A stretch of DNA of 12,408 nt, taken from assembly GCA_030745955.1 (NCBI GenBank), contig JASLNQ010000001.1, positions 1 to 12,408 of the forward strand, given 5' to 3'. The translations under genes were made by a program, and so were the position numbers. The notes below the pieces were generated by a model. It was not told the origin of the DNA. It searched no databases and saw nothing but the letters and a program-made list of their open reading frames with translations. Position 1 is the first letter of the stretch. Each line of letters opens with the position of its first letter. The DNA comes from Dehalococcoidia bacterium. Lineage in GTDB: Bacteria; Chloroflexota; Dehalococcoidia; UBA1151; UBA1328. This document shows positions 1-7,000 of this stretch, in pieces.

Positions 1-72
1 CACAGACGACTTCTGATGAGAGCCCCACCACCAGTGACGCGTCTCCTGCTCAGCAGCTAAACTCGCTTGGCC

Positions 73-984
73 ATGTCCACCACCAACCACACCTCTTCCG
101 AGCCCCTGTGGGGCGTTCACGCGCTGCGTGACGTGATGATCCCGATGCGGGACGGGATAAAACTCGCGACCGACATCTTCCTGCCCTGCCACGGCGATGG
201 GCGGGTGGTCGACGCGACCGAACAGGTCCCCGCCCTGCTCGTCCGCACCTCCTACGATAAGACGGCCCCCGAGTGGGACGACGTCATTCCCTATTACGTG
301 CGGCGCGGCTACGCGTTCGTCGTGCAGGACCTGCGTTCGCGCTTCCGCTCCGAGGGCGACGGCCACTACTACCACACGGCCAACCCCTGGGAGGGCGACG
401 ATGGCTACGACACCGTCGAGTGGCTGGCCGAACAGGACTGGTGCAACAGCAAGATCGGCACTCTCGGCTCTTCGCACCGGGCCATCACGCAAACCCAGCT
501 CGCCCTGCGCAACCCGCCACACCTGGCCGCCATGTGGGTCGAGGCGGGGCCGACCGACATCTACCGCCACGAAGCCCGCGAGGGTGGTGCGATGTCGTAC
601 CAGATGTTCGGGGCGCTGCACCTTCACGCACTCGACTGCCACGAGATCGGTGACGACCCCGAAAAGGCAAGAATCATCTTCGACGCAATGCGCGACATGC
701 GCGAGTGGCTCGGAAAATTCCCGTTGAAACCCGGCGAAACCGCGCTCCGCGTCGCACCTGATCTCGAAAAGACGGCGTTCGACTACTACTACCGCGGCGA
801 GTACGACGACTGGTGGGCGCAGGAGTGCTGCAACCAGGAGCCGTATTTCGACCAGCATGCCGATGTGCCCGTGACGGTTTCGGGCGGCTGGTATGACAAC
901 TTCGTCGGTGCGACCGCCAACTACTACGTCGAGATGAACCGCAAGAACACGTCCCCTACCCGGCTGGTGCTCGGTGCCTGGTGA
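73..984 (+). CDS. CocE/NonD-type (S15) alpha/beta hydrolase, N-terminal part up to in-frame UGA
   Basis: This is the alpha/beta-hydrolase half of a CocE/X-Pro dipeptidyl-peptidase-like serine hydrolase, a family that cleaves esters or amides of varied small molecules. Counting from a TTG at 67, the nucleophile elbow is IGTLGSSHRA with Ser136. The acid is Asp277 in GGWYDNF. The oxyanion-side N-terminus (MRDGIKLATDIFLP) is typical of the family. The reading frame stops at a UGA after GAW (residue 305), yet the same frame continues at once with HG and the rest of a normal enzyme, for a total of 654 codons, a normal family length. The third catalytic residue, His307, is the codon right after the UGA, so this fragment alone should be inactive. 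I prefer ATG 73 over TTG 67; neither has a clear ribosome binding site. It could be a pseudogene, a sequencing error or a recoded gene. Family call is firm; functional state is not. Confidence 0.85.
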   Translation: MSTTNHTSSEPLWGVHALRDVMIPMRDGIKLATDIFLPCHGDGRVVDATEQVPALLVRTSYDKTAPEWDDVIPYYVRRGYAFVVQDLRSRFRSEGDGHYYHTANPWEGDDGYDTVEWLAEQDWCNSKIGTLGSSHRAITQTQLALRNPPHLAAMWVEAGPTDIYRHEAREGGAMSYQMFGALHLHALDCHEIGDDPEKARIIFDAMRDMREWLGKFPLKPGETALRVAPDLEKTAFDYYYRGEYDDWWAQECCNQEPYFDQHADVPVTVSGGWYDNFVGATANYYVEMNRKNTSPTRLVLGAW

Positions 985-1018
985 CACGGCGCAATGCGAG
1001 CCACCGGGTCGTGGCACG
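982..1018 (+). other. In-frame UGA followed by a stem-loop, inside the hydrolase gene
   Basis: The UGA at 982-984 sits between a Trp codon and the codon for the expected catalytic His. Starting 15 nt after it, GCCAC (1000-1004) and GUGGC (1011-1015) form a perfect 5-bp stem with loop CGGGUC. Two further pairs (997-998 with 1017-1018) follow an A-A mismatch. Spacing from UGA to the loop is 20 nt and the second loop base is G, which is compatible with general bacterial SECIS rules. A short GC-rich stem is easily found by chance, so this marks a site to test and is not a claim of selenocysteine. Confidence 0.3.
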
Positions 1019-2031
1019 GAGATATCGACACTGGAGAAGAAAGTGTCTGGGCCAACGAGAACTACAACCCGGAAAGGCTTGCTTTCTTCGATCAGCACCT
1101 GAAAGGCCTGCCCGCGCCCGAAAACGATTCGTCCGTGCGGATTTTCGTGATGGGAACGGGCGACGGCACGAAGGATGAACGCGGTCACCTGAACCACGGA
1201 GGCTACTGGCGTGACGAGGCCGACTGGCCGATTGCCAGGACCCAGTTCCAGACGCTGTACATGCACGAGGACGGCACGCTCGACCAGTTCGCCTCGATCG
1301 AGGATGAAAGCTCGCTGACCTACACGTTCGATCCCGAGCGACCGGTCCCGACGGTCGGTGGGCCATTACTCGGCATGTTCGAGATCGTCCCTCCCGAGGA
1401 CGGCGGTCCCGCTCTGGACGATGTCCCGGCTTTCCTGGACCAGTGGACGCTGGCCCGGAACAACCTGAGGGAGGTGATCGCCGCCGGAGGTTTCCATCAG
1501 AAAGAGGGACCCGAGTGGATCGGCGCCCGGGAGCCGTATCTTTTGCTGAAGGACCGGCCCGATGTGCTGACGTTCGAGACCGAACCGCTGACAGATGACA
1601 CGGAGGTGACTGGCGAGGTTTCGGTGAAGTTGTGGATTTCGTCGACGGCGGTCGATACCGACTTCACGGTGAAGCTGATCGACGTTTATCCCGAGAGCGA
1701 GGACTACCCGGGCGGCTATCACCTGAACCTGAGTGATACGGTCCGGCGGATGCGCTATCGAAATTCGTGGACTGAGCCGGAGATGATGACGCCGGGTGAG
1801 CCGTGCGAGGTTACGATCACGCTCTGGCCGACGTCGAATGTGTTCAAGAAGGGGCACCGGATCCGAATCGACATTTCGAGTTCGAATTTCCCACGGTTCG
1901 ATGTGAATCCGAACACGGGCGAACCGGTTGGCCGGCACACAAGGATGGTCAGCGCCGACAACACCGTTCACACGAGCGCAGACATGGCGTCGAGGGTCAT
2001 CCTGCCGATCGTTCCTGCGGAAAGCGGCTAG
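994..2031 (+). CDS. CocE/NonD-type hydrolase, C-terminal part (end of catalytic domain plus PepX_C beta-sandwich)
   Basis: This continues the same frame as the upstream fragment after the UGA. The first 40 residues (HGDIDTGEES, then NPERLAFFDQHLKG) finish the hydrolase domain. The remainder, from about residue 190 on, is the jelly-roll PepX_C domain seen in CocE relatives, with motifs such as EVTGEVSVKLWISS and KKGHRIRIDISSSNFPRFDVN. No ribosome binding site precedes ATG 994, and starting there would omit the catalytic His encoded at 985-987. An independent active protein is therefore unlikely. The stop codon TAG at 2029-2031 overlaps the stop of the convergent permease gene within CTAG. The fragment makes sense only as part of a 654-codon gene read through the UGA, or as a decaying or mis-sequenced gene. 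Confidence 0.8.
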   Translation: MRATGSWHGDIDTGEESVWANENYNPERLAFFDQHLKGLPAPENDSSVRIFVMGTGDGTKDERGHLNHGGYWRDEADWPIARTQFQTLYMHEDGTLDQFASIEDESSLTYTFDPERPVPTVGGPLLGMFEIVPPEDGGPALDDVPAFLDQWTLARNNLREVIAAGGFHQKEGPEWIGAREPYLLLKDRPDVLTFETEPLTDDTEVTGEVSVKLWISSTAVDTDFTVKLIDVYPESEDYPGGYHLNLSDTVRRMRYRNSWTEPEMMTPGEPCEVTITLWPTSNVFKKGHRIRIDISSSNFPRFDVNPNTGEPVGRHTRMVSADNTVHTSADMASRVILPIVPAESG

Positions 2032-2837
2032 CTCCCGGTCGAGCGGTAGTGCCGAACGCCAAATCGCCAGAATTGCAGGGTGACCGCAAAAAATGCGAAA
2101 CCAATCAGTGGCGACAGGTACTGGAACAAAACGGATGAACCGAGGGGATCGGACCGGCCGGTGATGGCCAGCGTCGGAAAGTAGCTGACCGATGCAAGTG
2201 GAACGATGTAAATGAACAGGTCCCGGAACCATGATCGGTATATCGCCACAGGGTATGAAGTGGCAAATACACCGCCGTAGGTCAGTGAATTCATAACCTC
2301 CAGCGATTCGGTCGACCAGAATGAGATAGTCGCCTGGATGACGATCAATCCTGCGAACAACGCCGCACCGCCAAGAACCGCGAAAACTACGAGCCCAACG
2401 TCGAGCGCGCTCCAGTCAAGATTCATCTCGTTCGCTGCCCAGATCATGATGACCAGGCCCTGCAGGAAACGGCCGACCCGGCGTAGCGTCAGCTCCTGCC
2501 CGGCCAGTTGAAGCACAGTCGATCTCGGCCTGGTCAACAGGCGGTCGAAGTCACCCGCTTTAACCATCGTCCCGAAAACGTCAAAGCCCCGAGTAGCGGC
2601 GTCCGAAACGGAAAATGCGATATTGACGATGCCGTACATGAACGCCACCTCGCCAAGTTCCCAGTCGGTCAGCGAGCCAAACCGGTCGAACAGCACAATC
2701 ACCGCGAGGAATTCAACCGCCGTGGTCAGGAGATGCGCAAGCGAGAGCATTACAAACGACAGGCGGTATTGCATCTGGCCCCTGATCGATATTTCCAGGA
2801 ACCGACCGTAGACATAGACGTTGTCGAATATTCTCAT
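2028..2837 (-). CDS. ABC-2 type exporter permease, DUF990/ABC2_membrane_6 family (second permease)
   Basis: A 269-residue membrane protein, the third gene of an ABC-2 exporter operon. It has about six hydrophobic segments (roughly 25-50, 62-80, 122-135, 145-173, 206-222 and 236-256). Family hallmarks near the C-terminal half are FWSTESLEVMNSLTYGG followed by ATSYPVAIYRSWFRDLF. It would form a heterodimeric membrane channel with the upstream permease, powered by the ATPase encoded first in the operon. I place the start at ATG 2837, which overlaps the upstream stop as ATGA; the open frame further upstream is antisense to nothing useful and lies inside the other permease gene. The substrate is unknown for this family. 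No interruption or unusual residue is apparent. Confidence 0.88.
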   Translation of the reverse strand: MRIFDNVYVYGRFLEISIRGQMQYRLSFVMLSLAHLLTTAVEFLAVIVLFDRFGSLTDWELGEVAFMYGIVNIAFSVSDAATRGFDVFGTMVKAGDFDRLLTRPRSTVLQLAGQELTLRRVGRFLQGLVIMIWAANEMNLDWSALDVGLVVFAVLGGAALFAGLIVIQATISFWSTESLEVMNSLTYGGVFATSYPVAIYRSWFRDLFIYIVPLASVSYFPTLAITGRSDPLGSSVLFQYLSPLIGFAFFAVTLQFWRFGVRHYRSTGS

Positions 2838-3625
2838 CCGCCCTGCACCGTCATCCTTTTCAGCGCCCGTGACAGCATCCATCGTCCGAGAAAAACAAGT
2901 GCGGCCGTCCAAATCAACTGGTGACCGAACAGCAGGGCGAGATCTGAAGCCGGCAGATGGCCCAGGTAGAGCCTGTAGGGAGTGTCGACCAGGCCGCTGA
3001 ACGGCAGGACTCGAAAGATCGTCTGCGTCCAATCGGGGAAGAAGGGTATCGGCACAATCATTCCGGAAAGCGTCATTATTATCGCCGGTGCAAATCCGGT
3101 GACACCTTCGCCGGAGATCGTCCACATAAGCGAAATGCTCAGGATGTTGGTGATCGCACAGCTGAGTATTAGCGCTCCGAACATGGTGACGGTGAACGCT
3201 ACCGCGGCTGCCCAGGATTCGGGAGCTTCTAGTCCCATGAACAACGCGGCCATTGTCAAAAGTGGCACCGACCTCAGCAATGTGGGAGCAGTACGCATCG
3301 CAATCGTCCGGGTGAACCAGGCGGCGTAAAGGTCGAGCGGCCGGAGGAGCTCGTAGGTGACACCGCCGGAGCGCACCATTGCCTGGAGATCGCGATCAAC
3401 GTTCCAGGGCAGCAGGACGAAGAACGCCTGGCCAAGCCAGATGTAGGTCGTGACCTCGGCCAGTGTCATTGGCTGGAACGCAGTGCTCGATCGGAAAAAA
3501 GCTTCGAACACCATGATGAAGACCAGGCCGAAGAATATTTGCGTGGTGAAGCCTGCTATCGCGGCCGACCGGTATTGCAGCAGTGACCTGAATCGTGCGC
3601 TGACGAGTGCCCGGTAGCCGATCAC
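2834..3625 (-). CDS. ABC-2 type exporter permease, DUF990/ABC2_membrane_6 family (first permease)
   Basis: A 263-residue integral membrane protein, partner of the next permease. Hydrophobic stretches lie near residues 21-43, 58-77, 114-131, 137-167, 177-196 and 226-246. The cytosolic loop after the second helix carries the family pattern DRDLQAMVRSGGVTYELLRP (about 77-96), thought to contact the ATPase. Translation starts at GTG 3625, which overlaps the ATPase stop as GTGA, and its own stop overlaps the next start as ATGA. All three genes are thus translationally coupled. The two permeases share length and topology but differ in sequence, as usual in this family, where paired non-identical permeases are the rule. 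Substrate cannot be read from sequence. Confidence 0.88.
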   Translation of the reverse strand: MIGYRALVSARFRSLLQYRSAAIAGFTTQIFFGLVFIMVFEAFFRSSTAFQPMTLAEVTTYIWLGQAFFVLLPWNVDRDLQAMVRSGGVTYELLRPLDLYAAWFTRTIAMRTAPTLLRSVPLLTMAALFMGLEAPESWAAAVAFTVTMFGALILSCAITNILSISLMWTISGEGVTGFAPAIIMTLSGMIVPIPFFPDWTQTIFRVLPFSGLVDTPYRLYLGHLPASDLALLFGHQLIWTAALVFLGRWMLSRALKRMTVQGG

Positions 3626-4725
3626 AGGCGGTTCTCCGAGTAGATCCGGGCGATTATTTCTTCGATCGGTGGGTTTACGACAAACAGGTCGCGCACCGAA
3701 TGCCGGGTGGTAACGCGCGTAATTAGCTCCGACGCTGAAATCTCGTCCGGATTGAAGCTCAACCGGGCGCGATGGCCGCTGTGCTCGATCACCCTCGCAC
3801 CCACGTCGGAAATTTTAGCGTTGTCTTCGACGAAGTCGACTATCAGGAGTCGTTCGTTGCTGAACCGGCTCCGCAACTCTCCCAATGGGCCATCTGAGAG
3901 GATTTGCCCGTTCCCGATCACCATTACGCGGTTGCACAGGGCCTCGATGTCATCCATGTCGTGGGTTGTCAGAATGACGGTGAGGTCTCGTCCCGCGTTG
4001 AAATCACGAATAAAACTGCGAAAGGCCAGTTTTGAAACTGAATCCAGTCCCACAGTCGGTTCATCCAGGAACAGGATCGCCGGGCGGTGCAACAGTGCGG
4101 CGGCCAGGTCGCATCGCATGCGCTGTCCCAGGCTCAGGAGGCGCACCGGTACGTTCAACAGCGATCCAATATCAAGCCGTTCGACGAGTTCGTTTTTAGT
4201 TTCGCTGTACTCGTGTTTATCGACGCTGTAAATATCTCTGAGCAGATCAAACGATTCGATGACCGGTAAGTCCCACCAGAGTTGAGTTCGCTGGCCGAAC
4301 ACGACCCCGATCCGTTTTACGTGGGCGATCCTGTCTTCCCAGGGGACCAGTCCGTCGATTTCGCAGGTTCCCGAATCAGGATTGAGGATTCCCGAAATAA
4401 CCTTGATCGTCGTCGATTTGCCAGCGCCGTTGGGACCGATGTAACCGACGAGTTCGCCACGCTCGATCTCGAACGACACTCCGTCGAGAGCCCTGACGGT
4501 CCGGTACTGCCGCCTCGCTACCCCGGCGAGTGCCCCCCAGATACCAGGCCGACGTTCGGGAACCCGAAACGTCTTCACCAGGTTTTCGACAACGATGCTT
4601 GGCAACTGCTGATCCGTATCTTGACGTAACTGGGCGATTTTTCGCGGCGCGACTTGTGACCCGGCGAAAGCGGGCGACAGGCATGATATCGCACGATCGA
4701 TGATCCGACCTCGCGGCATTGTCAT
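3622..4725 (-). CDS. ABC transporter ATP-binding protein for ABC-2 (DUF990-type) exporter
   Basis: The nucleotide-binding subunit of the exporter. Numbering from ATG 4725: Walker A GPNGAGKST (97-105), Q-loop FGQRTQLWWDLP with Gln145, signature LSLGQ (197-201), Walker B ILFLDEP (217-223), and H-loop His255 in TTHD. The KTFRVPERRPGIWGAL segment ahead of Walker A and the WWDLP motif are typical of ATPases paired with DUF990 permeases. About 85 C-terminal residues after the ABC core form the usual accessory domain. The first 40 residues look unlike the family, and a TTG at 4605 would give a more usual 327-residue protein starting LPSIVVENLV. Neither start has a good ribosome binding site. It is first in an operon with the two overlapping permease genes. 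Confidence 0.9.
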   Translation of the reverse strand: MTMPRGRIIDRAISCLSPAFAGSQVAPRKIAQLRQDTDQQLPSIVVENLVKTFRVPERRPGIWGALAGVARRQYRTVRALDGVSFEIERGELVGYIGPNGAGKSTTIKVISGILNPDSGTCEIDGLVPWEDRIAHVKRIGVVFGQRTQLWWDLPVIESFDLLRDIYSVDKHEYSETKNELVERLDIGSLLNVPVRLLSLGQRMRCDLAAALLHRPAILFLDEPTVGLDSVSKLAFRSFIRDFNAGRDLTVILTTHDMDDIEALCNRVMVIGNGQILSDGPLGELRSRFSNERLLIVDFVEDNAKISDVGARVIEHSGHRARLSFNPDEISASELITRVTTRHSVRDLFVVNPPIEEIIARIYSENRL

Positions 4726-4892
4726 GCTGGAGCGGTGAGTTCTACCGGGGTGGGCAGGTCCTCCCGGGACGGTCCGGTTGCATGGGGTGGCCGGTTCGCA
4801 CGCGTCTCGTTACCGAGAACCAACCCACCCTCTAACTGTACCTCCCTGCGAGGGCGGGAGGATTCCGGCCTTGATGACTTACCCGGGTTATC
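4726..4892. promoter_or_regulatory. Divergent intergenic region with two inverted repeats
   Basis: This 167-bp gap separates the divergently transcribed exporter operon and SDR gene, so both promoters should lie here. Two perfect inverted repeats are visible: TCTCG-TTAC-CGAGA at 4805-4818, and CCTCCC (4841-4846) with GGGAGG (4856-4861) around a 9-nt spacer. Either could be an operator or a 5'-UTR hairpin. I see no convincing -35/-10 pair. Confidence 0.35.
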
Positions 4893-5642
4893 ATGCCGGG
4901 CATGGGATCACTAACTGGAAAAACGGCGCTGGTGACGGGTGCGAGCAAGGGTATCGGCAAGGCCATCGCCCTGGCATTTGGCGAGGCGGGGGCGAATGTC
5001 GTTGCGACGGCCCGAACTGCCAGCGAAATCGATGATGTTGCGGTCTCGGTCCGAGGGTTCGGAGGCAAGGCATTAGGTGTAGTGGCCGATCTAGGGATCG
5101 AGGCCGACATCGATAGCCTGGCTTCCGCCGCGAAAGAAGAGTTTGGCGGGGTCGACATCCTGGTCAACAACGCTGCAATCATCCACCCCCGAATTCCGGT
5201 GAACGAGTTCGACCCCCAGCTCTGGCGTGATGTGCTCAACGTGAACCTTACCGGGGCCTTCCTGCTTACGCGCGCCATCCTGCCGGGGATGATCGAACGC
5301 GGCTACGGCAGGATCATCAACATCTCGTCAATAGGTGGTCGCAAGGGCGGGGCTGGCCGGAGCGCATATCGCGTCACGAAATCGGGTTTGATCAGCCTGA
5401 CGGAGACGCTTGCGGCCGAGGTGCACGAGCACGGCATCAGCGTGAATGCGATCTGCCCCGGTGGGACCGACACCGAGGGCTACCGGGCTGCATTCAATAC
5501 GGTGGGCCGTGCGGACAATCCGAAGCTGATGGATCCATCGGAGATCGCTGCCGTTGCACTGTTCCTTGTCTCTGACGCGAGCTCGGCAATCACCGGAACG
5601 GCAATCGATTCGTTCGGTGGCGGCAACCCGTTATTCGCCTAG
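4893..5642 (+). CDS. Short-chain dehydrogenase/reductase (classical SDR)
   Basis: A 249-residue NAD(P)-dependent oxidoreductase. The cofactor motif TGASKGIG lies at 15-22, NNAA at 92-95, the structural Asn118 in NVNLTG, and the catalytic Ser146, Tyr159 and Lys163 in SAYRVTK. PG at 189-190 follows the active site. The C-terminal SSAITGTAIDSFGGGNP matches the FabG-like end of the family. All active-site residues are present and the length is standard. Arg41 after the second strand (ATAR) may favour NADP(H), which is only an inference. The substrate cannot be assigned. ATG 4893 and ATG 4902 are both possible starts and neither has a ribosome binding site. It stands alone, facing away from the exporter operon. 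Confidence 0.92.
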   Translation: MPGMGSLTGKTALVTGASKGIGKAIALAFGEAGANVVATARTASEIDDVAVSVRGFGGKALGVVADLGIEADIDSLASAAKEEFGGVDILVNNAAIIHPRIPVNEFDPQLWRDVLNVNLTGAFLLTRAILPGMIERGYGRIINISSIGGRKGGAGRSAYRVTKSGLISLTETLAAEVHEHGISVNAICPGGTDTEGYRAAFNTVGRADNPKLMDPSEIAAVALFLVSDASSAITGTAIDSFGGGNPLFA

Positions 5643-5681
5643 AAGCAGTGATTAGCCGGACTTTTCGGCCCTGGTTGTCGC

Positions 5682-5700
5682 TCCCGTACTGGTTACGGGG
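5682..5700 (+). terminator. Possible weak terminator hairpin after SDR gene
   Basis: CCCGTA (5683-5688) and TACGGG (5694-5699) pair around a 5-nt loop, extended by one U-G pair. It lies 40 bp after the SDR stop. No T-run follows, so termination is uncertain; a T6 run occurs only at 5747-5752. Confidence 0.25.
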
Positions 5701-5750
5701 CTTATCGAGCGAATTACTCCTCGCACAGGGCAGGTAGCGATCAGTCTTTT

Positions 5751-5778
5751 TTGCTCTGCGGATATATATTATTATGAT
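5751..5778 (+). promoter_or_regulatory. Putative sigma-70-type promoter for the SPFH operon
   Basis: TATGAT (5773-5778) matches five of six -10 consensus bases. TTGCTC (5751-5756) is a partial -35 element 16 bp upstream. The block 5761-5792 is almost pure A/T in an otherwise GC-rich sequence and lies about 45 bp before the SPFH start. Confidence 0.5.
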
Positions 5779-5823
5779 ATCATTTTATTATTCGGGCTGA
5801 AATGGCTACCTGGAGGAATTCAG

Positions 5824-6753
5824 ATGCAAGAAACCAGAATCCCGTCCGCCCCTACCGGCGACGGGACGACTTTTTCAGAGAAACAGGGATGGGCGCTGGC
5901 CGGCGTGCTTGGCATCCTGGTCGCGCTGATCGCATTCGGATTGATAGCACTCGGCGCGGCGCTAATCGCAATGGAAATAATCCACTGGGGCTGGAGCGTT
6001 GCCATCATCATCCCATCGGCCGTTTTCCTGGTGCCCATCGGGGTAACGGCGCACTACCTGGTCCAGCCGAACCAGTCGCTGGTGATCACCCTGTTCGGAC
6101 GCTACCGCGGGACAATAAACGAGCCCGGTTGGTACTGGACGCCAAATCCGTTCACCAAGATCGAATCGAAACTCATTTCCAAGAGGGTCCACAACTTCAC
6201 GACCGCAACGACGAAGGTTAACGATGCCGAGGGCAACCCGATCGAGATTGCGGCGGTGGTTGTGTGGCGCGTCGTCGACACCGCTCGCGCGGTGTTCCAG
6301 GTGAGCGACTACCAAGATTTCGTGGAGGTCCAGAGCGAGACCGCCATCCGGAGCCTGGGTACACAATATCCCTACGACGATTTCGAGGGTCATTCCACTT
6401 CGCTGAGGGCGAATCCCGACGAGGTGGCCCACACCCTGCACCAGGAGGTCTCGAAACGGCTGTCGATCGCCGGGGTCGAGGTTGTTGAAGCGCGACTCAC
6501 CCACCTGGCTTATGCGACCGAGATCGCCGAGGCGATGCTCAGGAGGCAGCAGGCCTCGGCGATCATTTCTGCCCGCTCCCGGATCGTCCAGGGTGCAGTG
6601 GGGATGGTCAAGATGGCGCTCGAGGAGTTATCGGAACAGGGAATCGTCGATCTCGATGAGGAGCGAAAGGCGACCATGGTTTCAAACTTACTGGTGGTCC
6701 TGACCAGCGATCAATCGACTACCCCGGTCGTCAATGCCGGGTCGATCTACTGA
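5824..6753 (+). CDS. SPFH/band-7 domain membrane protein
   Basis: A 309-residue membrane-anchored SPFH (stomatin/prohibitin/flotillin-like) protein. Two hydrophobic segments (about 23-50 and 57-77) precede the SPFH domain (about 78-240). The domain begins with [20 protein letters not shown] and carries [10 protein letters not shown], the conserved early band-7 motif. The helical part follows, with [20 protein letters not shown] at about 231-250. Such proteins oligomerise as membrane scaffolds and often affect membrane organisation or proteases. A strong GGAGG at 5812-5816, 7 nt from ATG, fixes the start, and an AT-rich promoter lies just upstream. It is followed at once, with overlap or a 4-nt gap, by an Arc-like gene. 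I believe this pairing recurs in other bacteria. The exact role of this subfamily is unknown to me. Confidence 0.9.
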   Translation: MQETRIPSAPTGDGTTFSEKQGWALAGVLGILVALIAFGLIALGAALIAMEIIHWGWSVAIIIPSAVFLVPIGVTAHYLVQPNQSLVITLFGRYRGTINEPGWYWTPNPFTKIESKLISKRVHNFTTATTKVNDAEGNPIEIAAVVVWRVVDTARAVFQVSDYQDFVEVQSETAIRSLGTQYPYDDFEGHSTSLRANPDEVAHTLHQEVSKRLSIAGVEVVEARLTHLAYATEIAEAMLRRQQASAIISARSRIVQGAVGMVKMALEELSEQGIVDLDEERKATMVSNLLVVLTSDQSTTPVVNAGSIY

Positions 6754-6970
6754 TCCGGTGCCGGACGACAAACCGACTCCCGGACCCCGGCCCAGGGGAA
6801 GACCAAGGAGCGACGCCCGGCGTCGGGCCTATCCGCTGCGGCTGCGTGAGGAAGTTCACGTGGAACTGGAGCGCTGGGCAGCCGATGAACTGAGGAGTTT
6901 GAACGCCCAGATCGAGTTTTTGCTCCGCAAGGCCCTGGTTGAAGTTGGGCGCCTGAAAGCCAGTAGATAA
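6734..6970 (+). CDS. Arc/HicB-like ribbon-helix-helix protein paired with SPFH gene
   Basis: A 78-residue basic protein. A disordered Pro/Arg-rich N-terminus ([13 protein letters not shown]) leads into a ribbon-helix-helix-like unit. The strand is RRAYPLRLR and the helices follow in [20 protein letters not shown] and [13 protein letters not shown] proteins of this kind bind DNA as dimers through the paired strand, so this may autoregulate the operon, though that is untested here. ATG 6734 lies inside the SPFH gene (20-bp overlap); a GTG at 6758 would instead leave 4 bp between the genes and give a 70-residue protein. Neither has a clear ribosome binding site. Family assignment rests on the helix pattern and the location. 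Confidence 0.72.
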   Translation: MPGRSTDPVPDDKPTPGPRPRGRPRSDARRRAYPLRLREEVHVELERWAADELRSLNAQIEFLLRKALVEVGRLKASR

Positions 6971-6985
6971 ATCCGGGAACTGAAG

Positions 6986-6993
6986 AGGAGGTG
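6986..6993 (+). promoter_or_regulatory. Near-perfect Shine-Dalgarno AGGAGGTG
   Basis: AGGAGGTG complements the 16S rRNA 3' end almost perfectly. Its GGAGG core is 9 nt before ATG 7001, the strongest such site in the window. It implies that translation begins at 7001 and not at the later ATG 7067, and so exposes the UGA at 7031. Confidence 0.75.
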
Positions 6994-7000
6994 TTAGTAA

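Noticed and set aside
1..72. Short open frames before the hydrolase, for example one ending at a UGA at 14-16
   Set aside because: Too short to support as the tail of an upstream gene; no motif is visible.
2838..3125. Upstream extension of the second permease frame
   Set aside because: It lies wholly inside the first permease gene. The translated 96 residues are Arg/Pro/Ser-rich and polar, unlike the family; ATG 2837 with ATGA overlap fits.
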